Source: Streptomyces rubrogriseus
GTDB taxonomy: Bacteria; Actinomycetota; Actinomycetes; Streptomycetales; Streptomycetaceae
Direction: 5' to 3'
DNA: 64,000 nucleotides
Assembly (NCBI RefSeq): GCF_027947575.1
Contig: NZ_CP116256.1
Location: 4,836,001 to 4,900,000 of the forward strand
Position 1 is the first letter of the stretch. Each line of letters begins with the position of its first letter. Below the pieces are notes generated by a model. That model saw only the letters and a program-made list of their open reading frames with translations, did no database searches and was not told where the DNA came from. Made by a program: the position numbers and the translations under genes. Positions 43,577 through 52,621 of this stretch are shown here, piece by piece.

Positions 43577-44937
43577 GGTCCGGCCTCCTTCGGGTCGGTG
43601 CTCAGCAGGTCGAGGGTGAGGGCCGCGGTCCAGGAGAAGTGCCGGGTGCCGCGGGCCGCGCCGGTGGCGGGGTCGACGTACTCGGCGAACCCGGAGCGTC
43701 CCGCCTCCGTGAGGAAGCCGGTGCGCAGGCGCTCGGCGTCCGGGTGGAAGCCGTGGGTGCGCAGTCCCCGCTCGATCAGCCAGGCGGTGTTGAACCAGGC
43801 CGGCCCGCGCCAGTACCGGGTGGGGTCGAAGGCGTGGCCGGTCAGGTCGTAGCTGGGGACCAGGTGCGTGGCCGGGGCGCTGAAGCGCGGTCCGGTGAGC
43901 GTGGTGTGCAGGCGCCGGACGACGTCCTCGGGCAACTCCGGGACGAGGAGCGGGATCAGGCCGCTGACGGTCCGCTCGTCGACCGGTTCCCCGGTGTGCA
44001 GGTCGCGCACGCGGAACAGGCCGGCCCGCTCGTCCCAGAGCCGGTCCACCAGCGCCCGGGTCAGCTCGGCGGCCCGCTCGGTGTGCCGCCGCCCGGGCAG
44101 GCCCAGTTCGCGTGCCATCGCGGCCAGGGCCAGTTCGCTCACGATCAGCAGCGCGTTGAAGGCCGGGTCCTCCACGGCGAACCGGTGCCGTACGACGCGG
44201 TCGTCGTAGCCCGCCTCCCGGTACTCGGTGGCCAGCCGGACGTACCGGCCGTAGTCGAGGTCGGTGGGCCGGTCGGCGGGGTGGCCGTGATCCAGGTCGG
44301 CGCGCCGGAAGGTGTCGGGCGGGCTGGGTTCGACCCGCTTCAGGGCCCGGTCCCAGCTCGGGCTGTTGTCCATGCCGGGTTCCCACGGGTGGACGACGGC
44401 CGCGAGGCCGCCCCCGCCGAGGTCGCGGCGGCCGAGCAGGTAGTCGTGCCAGGCGGCGAGCCTCGGGTGGACGCGGGCGAGGAAGCCGCGGCGCCGGGAC
44501 TCGGCCGGGTCGGCCCGGTGGACGAGCCAGGCGGCCAGGGCGTGCACGGGCGGCTGGACGATGCCGGAGGTCTCGACGGCCGAGGGGGCGCCGGCCGCCC
44601 GGCCCGCCGTGGAGGACTGCCAGAAGTCGGGACTCGGGAAGTAGGCGTCGTGCGGCAGGGCGGGGTTGAAGACGATGTGGGGCACGCGTCCGTCGGCCCA
44701 CTGGGCGGCCAGCAGGGACTCCAGTTCCCGCTGGGCGCGGCGCACCGAGAGGTGGCGCTGTCCGATGGCGACGAAGGCGGAGTCCCAGCTCCACTGGTGC
44801 GGGTAGAGGGTGCGGGAGGGGACGGTGGAGGCGCCGGTCCAGTTGTCGATGAGGACCCGCGCCGCACCGCGCCGCAGGGTCAGGTCCGCGGGCGCGGTGG
44901 GCGCGGGCCGGTCCAGGAGGTCCAGGGGGGAGTTCAC
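43573..44937 (-). CDS. MGH1/GH63-like (alpha/alpha)6 glycosidase
   Basis: 454 residues. Central motifs YPHQWSWDSAFVAIGQRHL, WEPGMDNSPSWDRAL and YWRGPAWFNTAWLIERGL, with a late FSWTAAL, match the mannosylglycerate-hydrolase/GH63-like clan. GTG 44937 overlaps the isomerase stop (GTGA), and its own stop overlaps the debranching gene start, so three genes are translationally coupled. Cytosolic. The substrate is likely an alpha-linked gluco- or mannoside taken in by the divergent ABC transporter. Confidence 0.85.
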   Translation of the reverse strand: MNSPLDLLDRPAPTAPADLTLRRGAARVLIDNWTGASTVPSRTLYPHQWSWDSAFVAIGQRHLSVRRAQRELESLLAAQWADGRVPHIVFNPALPHDAYFPSPDFWQSSTAGRAAGAPSAVETSGIVQPPVHALAAWLVHRADPAESRRRGFLARVHPRLAAWHDYLLGRRDLGGGGLAAVVHPWEPGMDNSPSWDRALKRVEPSPPDTFRRADLDHGHPADRPTDLDYGRYVRLATEYREAGYDDRVVRHRFAVEDPAFNALLIVSELALAAMARELGLPGRRHTERAAELTRALVDRLWDERAGLFRVRDLHTGEPVDERTVSGLIPLLVPELPEDVVRRLHTTLTGPRFSAPATHLVPSYDLTGHAFDPTRYWRGPAWFNTAWLIERGLRTHGFHPDAERLRTGFLTEAGRSGFAEYVDPATGAARGTRHFSWTAALTLDLLSTDPKEAGP

Positions 44938-45746
44938 GCGCCCGACCTCTTGAGGAAGGCGGGGACGGAGCGCACGGCCTGGACGGGGTCGCCGGTCAGC
45001 CGGCATTCGAGGGCGAGGTGGCCGTCGTAGCCGACGGTGTGCAGGGCGCCGAGCCAGGCGGGCCAGTCGAGGTGGCCGGCGCCGGGCTGGAAGCGGTTGG
45101 AGTCGGAGACCTGGGCGTGGCCGATGACGTCGGCGTGGGCGACGATCGCGGCGGCGGGGTCGGTCTCCTCGATGTTCATGTGGTAGCTGTCGATGCCGAT
45201 CCGGACCGAGTCGAGACCGACGGCGCGGATCAGGTCGGCGGCCTGGTCGAGCCGGTTGACCATGTGGTCCTCGTAGCGGTTGAGCGGCTCCAGGAAGAGC
45301 GTGACGCCCTCCCGGCGGGCGTGCTCGCCGAGTTCGGTGAGCCCGGCGAGGAGCACCTCGCGGTCCTCCTCCTCGGTGCGCGGCGGTTCGAAGGGCGGCA
45401 GGCGCCGGGAGAACATGCCGTACGAGGCGGGGGTCTGGGCGCCCACGCCGCCGATCTCGGCGATCACGGTGAGCTGGGACTTCATCTGGGCGACGGCGTC
45501 GCGGCGCAGCTCCTCGTCGAAGGCGCCGAGGAAGTGCAGCATGTCGACGCAGACGGTCGGCATGACGACGCCGTCCTTGTGGGCCTGCCGCAGTTCCTCG
45601 CGCCGGGAGGCGAAGTGGAAGTCGCCCTTGCCGCGCAGTTCGATCGCCTCGTAGCCGGCCTGCTGGGCGAAGTCCCACTTGGCCTGGAGGGTGCCTTCGG
45701 GCAGGAGTTGTTCCTGGACGGCGGTCTTGAGGGCGGTCTTGAGCAT
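44934..45746 (-). CDS. TIM-barrel sugar phosphate isomerase/epimerase
   Basis: 270 residues, xylose-isomerase-like AP-endonuclease-2 fold. Metal-site glutamate in LFLEPLNRYEDHMVN, Asp/His in GIDSYHMNIEE, and VIGHAQVSDSNRFQPGAGHLDW, then Glu in LALECRLTG: the standard metal set. Starts at ATG 45746. It sits 26 bases downstream of the dehydrogenase stop. Likely acts on the keto or aldose product of the dehydrogenase. Confidence 0.9.
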   Translation of the reverse strand: MLKTALKTAVQEQLLPEGTLQAKWDFAQQAGYEAIELRGKGDFHFASRREELRQAHKDGVVMPTVCVDMLHFLGAFDEELRRDAVAQMKSQLTVIAEIGGVGAQTPASYGMFSRRLPPFEPPRTEEEDREVLLAGLTELGEHARREGVTLFLEPLNRYEDHMVNRLDQAADLIRAVGLDSVRIGIDSYHMNIEETDPAAAIVAHADVIGHAQVSDSNRFQPGAGHLDWPAWLGALHTVGYDGHLALECRLTGDPVQAVRSVPAFLKRSGA

Positions 45747-45772
45747 GGGGGTGCCTCTGCCTTTCGGGGCTC

Positions 45773-46900
45773 TCAGAATTCCAGGACGACCTGCAGCGCC
45801 TCGGCGGGCCGCTCGTCCAGCAGTACGTAGGCGTCGGCGGCGTCGGCGACGGGGACGACGTGGCTCACCAGCGAGTCGACGTCCACCTGACCCTCGGCGA
45901 CCAGGCGCAGGAAGGTCTGCTGGAGGCGTTCGACGCTCCAGCGGTTGGACAGCTGGGGCGGGACGCCGCCGATCTGGGAGCAGATCAGCTGGACCCGGTT
46001 GTGGTGGAACTCGTCGCCGAGGCGAAGACCGATGCCGTCGCCCTGGTAGAAGCCGGAGGCCACCACCCGGCCCCCGGCCGCGACCGAGCGCAGCGCCTCG
46101 TGCAGGGCCGGGTAGGCGCCGCTGATCTCGATGGCGAGGTCGGCGCCGAGGCCGCCGGTGGCCTCCCGGACGCGTTCGGCGACGGCGTCGGTGCGGGCGT
46201 TGAGGGTGTGCTGGGCGCCGTACAGCTTCGCGGTCTCCAGGCGGCCGTCGAGGGCGTCGACGGCGGTGACGCGGGCGCCGCTGAGCCGGGCGAGCCGGGT
46301 GGTGAGCAGGCCGATGACACCCTGCCCGAACACGGCGACGTCCTCGCCGAGGTGGATGTCACCGGCCAGGACCGCGTTGTACGCGATGGCGCCGACCCGG
46401 GCGAAGGCCCCGGCCAGCGGTTCGAGTCCGGCCGGCAGGGTGTGGCCGACCATGCGCTCGGCGGGGACGATGCCCTCGCTGCGGTGGCCCCAGATGCCCC
46501 ACACCAGGTCGCCGGGGACCGGCAGGCCCGGGGTGCCGGCCAGTTCCGGGGAGACCTCGACGACCTCGCCGACCTCGGAGTAGCCCCAGCCGGCCACCGG
46601 GTACTCGATGCCGGGTGCGCCGTCGCGGAACAGGCGCGCCTCGGGGTCCCAGGTCCGGGTCAGGTACGGGTTGGTGCCGCGGTAGGCGGTCAGCTCGGTG
46701 CCGGCCGAGATGCCCGAGTAGCGGGTGCGGACCCGCAGGTGGCCGGGGGGAAGTTCGGCCCGGGTGTGCTCGGCCACCTCCACCTGGCGAGGTCCGGTGA
46801 ACTGGACGACGCGCTCCACGGACGACGCGGACGGCACGGACGGCACCGTCGGTACGGACGGCGTGGACGGCACGGGCGGCACGGGCGGCACGGATGACAC
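45773..46900 (-). CDS. Zn-type medium-chain dehydrogenase with repeat N-terminus
   Basis: 375 residues. MDR fold: ISAGTELTAYRG, and Rossmann motif VFGQGVIGLLTTRLARLSGARV. The usual catalytic Cys of Zn alcohol dehydrogenases is not seen in the first motif (GISAGTE), as in the bacteriochlorophyllide-dehydrogenase-like branch. The first 28 residues are a low-complexity Pro-Val-Pro/Ser-Val-Pro repeat encoded by tandem nine-base units. GTG 46900 has GGAG at six bases, so the repeat should be translated. First gene of the minus-strand operon. Confidence 0.87.
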   Translation of the reverse strand: MSSVPPVPPVPSTPSVPTVPSVPSASSVERVVQFTGPRQVEVAEHTRAELPPGHLRVRTRYSGISAGTELTAYRGTNPYLTRTWDPEARLFRDGAPGIEYPVAGWGYSEVGEVVEVSPELAGTPGLPVPGDLVWGIWGHRSEGIVPAERMVGHTLPAGLEPLAGAFARVGAIAYNAVLAGDIHLGEDVAVFGQGVIGLLTTRLARLSGARVTAVDALDGRLETAKLYGAQHTLNARTDAVAERVREATGGLGADLAIEISGAYPALHEALRSVAAGGRVVASGFYQGDGIGLRLGDEFHHNRVQLICSQIGGVPPQLSNRWSVERLQQTFLRLVAEGQVDVDSLVSHVVPVADAADAYVLLDERPAEALQVVLEF

Positions 46901-46937
46901 GGACGGCTCCGGAAGGGTTGCTGATGCGGTTGCGTCG

Positions 46938-46969
46938 ACAATATCCGCAACTTATGTCTTGTCAACAAG
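46938..46969. promoter_or_regulatory. shared divergent promoter region with candidate ROK operator
   Basis: Minus strand: -35 TTGACA (46965-46960), 16-base spacer, -10 TATTGT (46943-46938) for the dehydrogenase operon. CTTGTCAACAAG (46958-46969) is a five-base-arm inverted repeat over the -35. On the plus strand, TTGTCA (46959-46964) could be the -35 for the binding-protein operon. The ROK regulator encoded downstream is the likely binder. Confidence 0.5.
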
Positions 46970-47024
46970 CAAAAGTGATGCTGTGATGCGTGGCGAGCAG
47001 ACGTAAGCGGAACGAGGACACTCA

Positions 47025-48428
47025 ATGCGCATCAGGACCCTGCGGTCGAGGACGACCGCGGTCGGCGTCACGGCAGCCTTGGGAATCGGGTTGCTCTCGG
47101 GCTGCGCGAGCAGCACCGGGCCCGGCAGGCCGGACCGTGAGATCACGGTCTGGTCGCAGGAGAACCTGCCCGACCGCGTCGCCGCGACGCAGAAGGTCAT
47201 CGACGGGTTCGAGAAGAAGACCGGCGTCAAGGTGAAACTCGTCGGGGTCGACGAGAAGCAGATGCCGCAGCTCATCATGTCGGCGGCGGCCTCGGGGACC
47301 CTGCCCGACGTCATCGGCGCCGCGCCGATGGGCCAGGTCTGGCAGATGTACAGCAACGGCCTGCTGAACACCGACATCCCGAAGCGGATCGTGGACGGCC
47401 TGGGGCGCGACACCTTCAACGCCAACGCGCTGCAGCTGACCTCCGACGGCGGCACCACCCTCGGTGTGCCCTCCGACGCCTGGCTCCAGTTGCTGGTCTA
47501 CCGCAAGGACCGGTTCGGGCAGCAGGGCCTGCCCGCCCCCGACACGTACGCGAAGGCGCTGGCCGCCGCCAAGGCGCTCACCACCAAGGGCCACGACGGC
47601 ATCTCGGCGGCCACCGACCCCAGCGACGCCTTCACCTCCCAGAGCTTCGAGAGCCTCGCCCTGGCCAACGACTGCCAACTGGTCGACGACCGGCACGAGG
47701 TCGCCCTCGACTCCCCGCGCTGCGAGGAGGCCTTCCGCACCTACGACCAGCTGGCCCGCACCTACGGCGCCCCGGGCACCCAGACCGTGGACTCCACCCG
47801 TGCCACCTACTTCGCCGGACGGTCCTCCATGGTCATCTGGTCCTCGTTCCTGCTCGACGAACTCGCCGGGCTGCGCAAGGACGCCCTGCCCAGCTGCCCA
47901 CAGTGCGCGAAGGACCCGGGCTACCTGTCGGACAACAGCGGCATCGTCACCGCCATGCAGGGTCCCGACGCCGAGGAGGCGGCCCAGTTCGGCGAGATCA
48001 CCTCGTGGGTGACGACCAAGACGGCCGAGACGGCGGCGTCCCGCGAGTTCATCGAGTACATGATGGGCACCGGCTACGAGTCCTGGTTCGGCATGGCACC
48101 CGAGGGCAAGATCCCGGTCCGCAAGGGCACGCCCGCCGAACCCGAGCGCTACCTGGACGCCTGGCGGCACAGTGACATCGGCGTGGACACCCGCAAGCCC
48201 CTGGACGAGGTCTTCCCCACGTCCCTGCTGGACCAGCTCGCCGACGGTGTCAGCAACATGCGCCGCTGGGGCATCACCCAGGGCGAGGGCGCGCTCGTCG
48301 GCGCCACCAACGGCGAGCTGCCCGTGCCGAAGGCCATCGGCGCCATGACCAGCGGTCAGAGCTCGCCGTCCGAGGCGGCGCGCGACGCCGACGAAGAGGT
48401 CGCCGCCCTCAAGAAGTCCCTTCAGTAG
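47025..48428 (+). CDS. ABC sugar-binding lipoprotein
   Basis: 467 residues. Signal peptide and lipobox LSGC with lipidated Cys27. CUT1 solute-binding fold (REITVWSQENLPDRVAATQKVIDGFEKKTGVKVKLVGV). Four further Cys in the mature protein (e.g. PSCPQC, DSPRC) could form two disulfides. ATG 47025 after GAGG. First gene of the plus-strand operon with two permeases and the ROK regulator; divergent from the dehydrogenase operon. Confidence 0.94.
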   Translation: MRIRTLRSRTTAVGVTAALGIGLLSGCASSTGPGRPDREITVWSQENLPDRVAATQKVIDGFEKKTGVKVKLVGVDEKQMPQLIMSAAASGTLPDVIGAAPMGQVWQMYSNGLLNTDIPKRIVDGLGRDTFNANALQLTSDGGTTLGVPSDAWLQLLVYRKDRFGQQGLPAPDTYAKALAAAKALTTKGHDGISAATDPSDAFTSQSFESLALANDCQLVDDRHEVALDSPRCEEAFRTYDQLARTYGAPGTQTVDSTRATYFAGRSSMVIWSSFLLDELAGLRKDALPSCPQCAKDPGYLSDNSGIVTAMQGPDAEEAAQFGEITSWVTTKTAETAASREFIEYMMGTGYESWFGMAPEGKIPVRKGTPAEPERYLDAWRHSDIGVDTRKPLDEVFPTSLLDQLADGVSNMRRWGITQGEGALVGATNGELPVPKAIGAMTSGQSSPSEAARDADEEVAALKKSLQ

Positions 48429-48461
48429 CCGCCCGCCGCCTGCACATCACGAAGGTCTCTC

Positions 48462-49493
48462 ATGCCCACAGCCCCAGCCGGCGCGCCGCAGCGCCGGGAC
48501 ACCAGCCGCCGGACCACGGACCCGTCCGGGGAGCGGTCCGCCTCCGCGGGCCGTCGCCCGCTCACCGCGAGCCGGCGCGCCAACCGCGCGGGACTCGCGT
48601 TCGTCTCCCCCACCTTCCTCGTCGTCCTCGTGGTGGTCGTGCTGCCCATCGCCTGGACCGTGCTGCTGGCCTTCCAGAAGGCCAGGCTCGTCGACATCCA
48701 GGGCATGGGCCTGTTCGGCAACTGGTCCCTGGACAACTTCTCGCAGGTCTTCGACTCGGCCGGCTTCTGGTCGAGCCTCGGCACCACCCTGCTGTACACG
48801 GCGGGCGCCACCCTCGGCTCCGTGCTCCTCGGCCTGGTGGCCGCGCTCGCCCTGCGCAAGCCCTTCAAGGGGCGCGGGCTGCTGCGCGCGGCGATGCTGC
48901 TCCCGTACGTCGCGCCGGTCGTCGCCGTGGCCTTCGTCTGGGAGGTGGCGCTCAGCCCGCAGTACGGCGTGGTCAACGACTGGGGCCGGCGGCTGTTCGG
49001 CTGGGACGACCCGATCGCCTTCCTGTCCACCCGCCAGTACGAGGTCGACCTGCTGGGCCTGCACTTCGACGTCCCGCTGGCGCTGCTGACGGTCATCGTC
49101 TTCGAGTGCTGGCGGTACTTCCCCTTCGCCTTCCTGTTCATCCTGGCGCGGTTGCAGGCGGTGCCCGACACGCTGGAGGAGGCCGCGCTGGTCGACGGCG
49201 CCACGCCGACCCAGCGGTTCCGGCACGTGCTGCTGCCCCAGCTGATGCCGGTGATCGCGCTGCTGTGCGTGCTGCGCTTCATCATGACGTTCAACAAGTT
49301 CGACGACGTCTACCTGCTCACCGGCGGCGGCGCCGGCACCGACGTGGCCGCCGTGCGCGTGTACGACTTCCTCACCGCCCGCTACGACGTGGGAGCGGCG
49401 GCCGCGCAGGCGCTCGTCCTGGCCCTCTCGCTGATGATCCTGCTGGGCTTCTACTTCAAGTTCTTCGGCAACAAGGTCCAGGAGGAAGCGTGA
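48462..49493 (+). CDS. carbohydrate ABC transporter permease (MalF type)
   Basis: 343 residues. N-terminal 40-residue polar extension, then six helices; EAA loop DTLEEAALVDGATPTQRFRHVLLPQ. ATG 48462, AAGG upstream. Its stop overlaps the next permease start (GTGA). Forms the membrane channel with it; the ATPase is encoded elsewhere, probably an MsiK-type shared subunit. Confidence 0.95.
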   Translation: MPTAPAGAPQRRDTSRRTTDPSGERSASAGRRPLTASRRANRAGLAFVSPTFLVVLVVVVLPIAWTVLLAFQKARLVDIQGMGLFGNWSLDNFSQVFDSAGFWSSLGTTLLYTAGATLGSVLLGLVAALALRKPFKGRGLLRAAMLLPYVAPVVAVAFVWEVALSPQYGVVNDWGRRLFGWDDPIAFLSTRQYEVDLLGLHFDVPLALLTVIVFECWRYFPFAFLFILARLQAVPDTLEEAALVDGATPTQRFRHVLLPQLMPVIALLCVLRFIMTFNKFDDVYLLTGGGAGTDVAAVRVYDFLTARYDVGAAAAQALVLALSLMILLGFYFKFFGNKVQEEA

Positions 49494-50374
49494 GTGGCAA
49501 GACCGCCCTGACCCGGGCCCGGTTCGAGGAGAGGTTCTTCGGCGTCGCGCGCTGGATCGTCATCGCGTTCCTGGCCGTGATCACCCTTCTGCCGTTCTAC
49601 TACATGGTGCTGCTGTCGCTGAAGCCCATCGACGCGCTCCTGCTCGACCCCGGCTCGCTCTGGGTCTCGGCCAAGGACTTCACCCTCTCCACCTACCGCG
49701 ACGTGCTGCGCTCCACCGACGACGGCGGCCAGGGCTTCCTGAGGTTCCTGCTCAACTCCGCGCTGGTCTCGCTCGGCACGGTGGTGCTGACCCTGGTGGC
49801 CGCCGTGCCCGGCGCCTACGCGGTGAGCCGGCTGAAGTTCTTCGGTCACCGCCAGGTCAGCGCGCTCTTCCTGGCCGTCTACCTGTTCCCGGCGACGCTG
49901 CTGGCCGTGCCGCTCTTCGTGATCTTCGCGAAGATCGGTCTCTCCTCCAGCCTGGTCGGTCTCGCCGTCGTGTACGTCGCGCAGACCGTGCCGGTGTCGA
50001 TCTACATGCTGAAGAACTACCTCGTCACCATCCCCGCCTCCATCGAGGAGGCGGCGGCGCTCGACGGCTGCTCCCGCCTGCAGACCGTGCGCAAGGTGAT
50101 CCTGCCGCTGGCCCTGCCCTCGCTGATGGCGACCGGCCTGTACGTCTTCATGATCGCCTGGAACGAGTTCCTCTTCGCGCTGCTGTTCCTGGCCGCCGAC
50201 CCCGGCGAGTGGACCGTCTCCCTGGGGCTGGCCCAGCTCTCCAACGGCATCGAGGTGCCCAAGACCGTCCTCATGGCCGGTTCCGTGATCCTCACGATCC
50301 CCGTGGTACTTCTGTTCTTCGCCGCCGAACGCCTGCTCACCGAGGGGCTGACCAGCGGCGCCGACAAGAGTTGA
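49490..50374 (+). CDS. carbohydrate ABC transporter permease (MalG type)
   Basis: 294 residues, six helices, EAA loop ASIEEAAALDGCSRLQTVRKVILP. GTG 49490 overlaps the preceding stop by four bases and is served by GGAGGAA. Second permease of the locus. Confidence 0.95.
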   Translation: MSGKTALTRARFEERFFGVARWIVIAFLAVITLLPFYYMVLLSLKPIDALLLDPGSLWVSAKDFTLSTYRDVLRSTDDGGQGFLRFLLNSALVSLGTVVLTLVAAVPGAYAVSRLKFFGHRQVSALFLAVYLFPATLLAVPLFVIFAKIGLSSSLVGLAVVYVAQTVPVSIYMLKNYLVTIPASIEEAAALDGCSRLQTVRKVILPLALPSLMATGLYVFMIAWNEFLFALLFLAADPGEWTVSLGLAQLSNGIEVPKTVLMAGSVILTIPVVLLFFAAERLLTEGLTSGADKS

Positions 50375-50389
50375 GCCGTGGGGGACTCC

Positions 50390-51595
50390 ATGATGACGTC
50401 AAGTCAGGCCAGCGCCGGCGAACTGCTGCACCTGATCCGCAGCGGCCGCGCCAACACGCGGGCCGACCTCCAGCAGGCGACCGGGCTGTCCCGCTCCACC
50501 GTCGGACAGCGCCTCGACCTGCTCAACCGTGCCGGGTGGCTGCGCCACAGCACGGGCACCTCCACCGGCGGACGCCCCTCGCACCGGATCGCCTTCGATC
50601 CCGGCCACGCCTCGGTCATCGCCTTCGACCTGGAGACCCGGCACGCCCGCGCCGCGGTGCTCGACCTGGCCGGCAACATCCTGGCCGAGCACACCGGCCC
50701 GATGGACGTCGGTGCCGGCCCCGACCGCGTCCTGGCGGGGCTGGCCGACTGGTTCCCCGACCTGATCGCCGCGGCCGGTGTCCCGGCGTCCCACGTGGCG
50801 GGCATCGGCCTGTCCGTGCCCGGGCCGGTCGACTGGGAGTCCGGGCGGGTGATCGAGCCGCCCATCATGCCCGGCTGGGACCGCTACCCCATCCGGGAGC
50901 GGCTGCAGGAGGCGTACGCGTCCCGCCTGGGCCTGGACCCGGCGGCCGCCGAGGCCGTGCCGGTCCTGGTGGACAACGACGCCAACCTGATGGCGCTGGC
51001 CGAACACCAGGCCAACCACCGGGACTGCGCCTCCTTCGTGCTCCTGAAGGTGTCCACCGGCATCGGCGCGGGGGTCGTCATCGGGGACCGCCTCTACCGC
51101 GGCATCGACGGCGGGGCGGGCGACATCGGGCACATCCGCCTGCACGACCGGTCCGACGCGCTGTGCATGTGCGGCTCCCACGGCTGTCTCGCGGCCGTGG
51201 CCAGTGGGCGGGCGATCGCCGGGGAACTGGCCGCCCTAGGCCAGGACACGGCGTCCGGACGCGATGTCAGGCGGCTGCTCAACGAGGGGCACCCGGACGC
51301 GGTCCGGCTGGCCCGCGAGGCGGGACGGCGGGTGGGCGAGGTCCTGGTGACCGTCGTGACCCTGCTCAATCCGGGGGTCCTCATGATCGCCGGAGAGCTG
51401 GCCGGGGTGCCCTTCCTCACCGGGGTGCGGGAGTTGGTCTACCAGCGGGCGATGCCCCGCGCGACCGCCAACCTCCAGGTCGTCACCTCACGGCTCGGCG
51501 ACCACGCCGGGCTCGTCGGGGCCGCCGCCATGGTCGTGGAGCACCTCTACTCCCCCGCCGGCGCCGACGCCCGGCTGGAACGCCTCGCCTCATGA
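50390..51595 (+). CDS. ROK-family transcriptional regulator
   Basis: About 401 residues. N-terminal winged HTH (GELLHLIRSGRANTRADLQQATGLSRSTVGQRLDLL), then ROK/ASKHA domain: ATP-site VLVDNDANLMALAEH, ROK zinc motif DALCMCGSHGCLAAVASG. Three possible starts: GTG 50378, ATG 50390, ATG 50393; the GGGGGA site fits the two ATGs. Fifteen bases after the permease, so cotranscribed. Likely repressor of the divergent sugar locus. Confidence 0.93.
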   Translation: MMTSSQASAGELLHLIRSGRANTRADLQQATGLSRSTVGQRLDLLNRAGWLRHSTGTSTGGRPSHRIAFDPGHASVIAFDLETRHARAAVLDLAGNILAEHTGPMDVGAGPDRVLAGLADWFPDLIAAAGVPASHVAGIGLSVPGPVDWESGRVIEPPIMPGWDRYPIRERLQEAYASRLGLDPAAAEAVPVLVDNDANLMALAEHQANHRDCASFVLLKVSTGIGAGVVIGDRLYRGIDGGAGDIGHIRLHDRSDALCMCGSHGCLAAVASGRAIAGELAALGQDTASGRDVRRLLNEGHPDAVRLAREAGRRVGEVLVTVVTLLNPGVLMIAGELAGVPFLTGVRELVYQRAMPRATANLQVVTSRLGDHAGLVGAAAMVVEHLYSPAGADARLERLAS

Positions 51596-51628
51596 CCGCC
51601 TCGCCACGTGACCGCCTCGCCTCATGAC
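51581..51628 (+). repeat. three tandem 16-base units across the ROK stop codon
   Basis: Unit CGCCTCGCCTCATGAC occurs at 51581-51596, again with two changes (CGCCTCGCCACGTGAC) at 51597-51612, and exactly at 51613-51628. Each carries an ATGA or GTGA. The first unit encodes the last residues and stop of the ROK protein. Recent slippage or duplication is likely. Confidence 0.85.
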
Positions 51629-51682
51629 CGCCGCCCGCTGTTCCCGGCGGATCGCCGGAAGACCTTCGAAGACAGGAACGCC

Positions 51683-52576
51683 GTGACCACTGCCCCCGCC
51701 CCCTGGACCGACCGGCCCGTCGAGGTCGGGCTCGTGGGTGCCGGCCCGTGGGCCCGCGCCATGCACGCCCGGGTGCTGGCCGCCGGTCCCGAGACCCGGC
51801 TCGCCGCGGTCTGGGCCCGCCGTACCGAGGCCGCCCGCGAGACCGCCGCCCCCTACGCCGCCCATGTCGCCGCCGACTTCGAGGAGTTGCTGGACCACTG
51901 CGAGGCCGTGGCGTTCGCCGTGCCGCCCGCCGTCCAGGCCGAGCTGGCACCGCTGGCGGCGAAACGGGGCAAGGACCTGTTGCTGGAGAAGCCGCTCGGG
52001 CCCGACCTGACCGCGGCCCGCCGGGTGGCCGACGCGGTCGCCGAGGCCGGGGTCGTCTCCCAGCTCGTACTGACCAAGCGCTACCACCCGGCCACCCGGG
52101 CCTTCCTGGAGGCCGCCCGTTCCTTCGACGCGGTCGGGGCGCGCTCCTGCTACCTCCACGGGGCTTTCCTGGAGGGGGAGTTCGCCACCGGCTGGCGTCT
52201 GGAGCACGGCGCCCTGCTCGACCTGGGTCCCCATCTGCTCGACCTGCTGGACGCCGCGGTCGGCCCGGTCGCCGCCGTCCATGCCACGGGCGACCCGCGC
52301 CGCTGGGTGGAGTTGACCTGCGAGCACGAGAACGGCGCCGTGAGCCAGGCCTCGCTGTCCGGTTCCGTGGCCGTCCCCCGCGCGCTGACCCGCGTCGAAC
52401 TGTTCGGCACGGGCGAGCCCCTGGTGTACGACACGGCCGGCCTCGACCACGAGGAGTGCTGGCCCGTCCTGCGCCGCGACTTCGCCACGGCCGTCCGCAC
52501 CCGTAAGCCGACGCCGGTCGACGCCGGACGCGGCCTGTACCTGCAGAGCCTCCTCGACCGGGCCGTGCACGGCTAG
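51683..52576 (+). CDS. Gfo/Idh/MocA-family oxidoreductase
   Basis: 297 residues. Rossmann VGLVGAGPWARAMHARVL and the catalytic EKPLGPDL lysine motif, with a C-terminal alpha/beta domain (LLDLGPHLLDLLDA). GTG 51683 has AGGA upstream; upstream alternatives lie in the tandem repeat. Acts on sugars or inositols with NAD(P). In combination with the MDR dehydrogenase and TIM isomerase it suggests a keto-sugar intermediate in the pathway. Confidence 0.88.
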   Translation: MTTAPAPWTDRPVEVGLVGAGPWARAMHARVLAAGPETRLAAVWARRTEAARETAAPYAAHVAADFEELLDHCEAVAFAVPPAVQAELAPLAAKRGKDLLLEKPLGPDLTAARRVADAVAEAGVVSQLVLTKRYHPATRAFLEAARSFDAVGARSCYLHGAFLEGEFATGWRLEHGALLDLGPHLLDLLDAAVGPVAAVHATGDPRRWVELTCEHENGAVSQASLSGSVAVPRALTRVELFGTGEPLVYDTAGLDHEECWPVLRRDFATAVRTRKPTPVDAGRGLYLQSLLDRAVHG

Positions 52577-52621
52577 GAGGGGCCAGGAGGTCGCGTACGG
52601 CCGGCCGGGGCCGGGAAGGGG

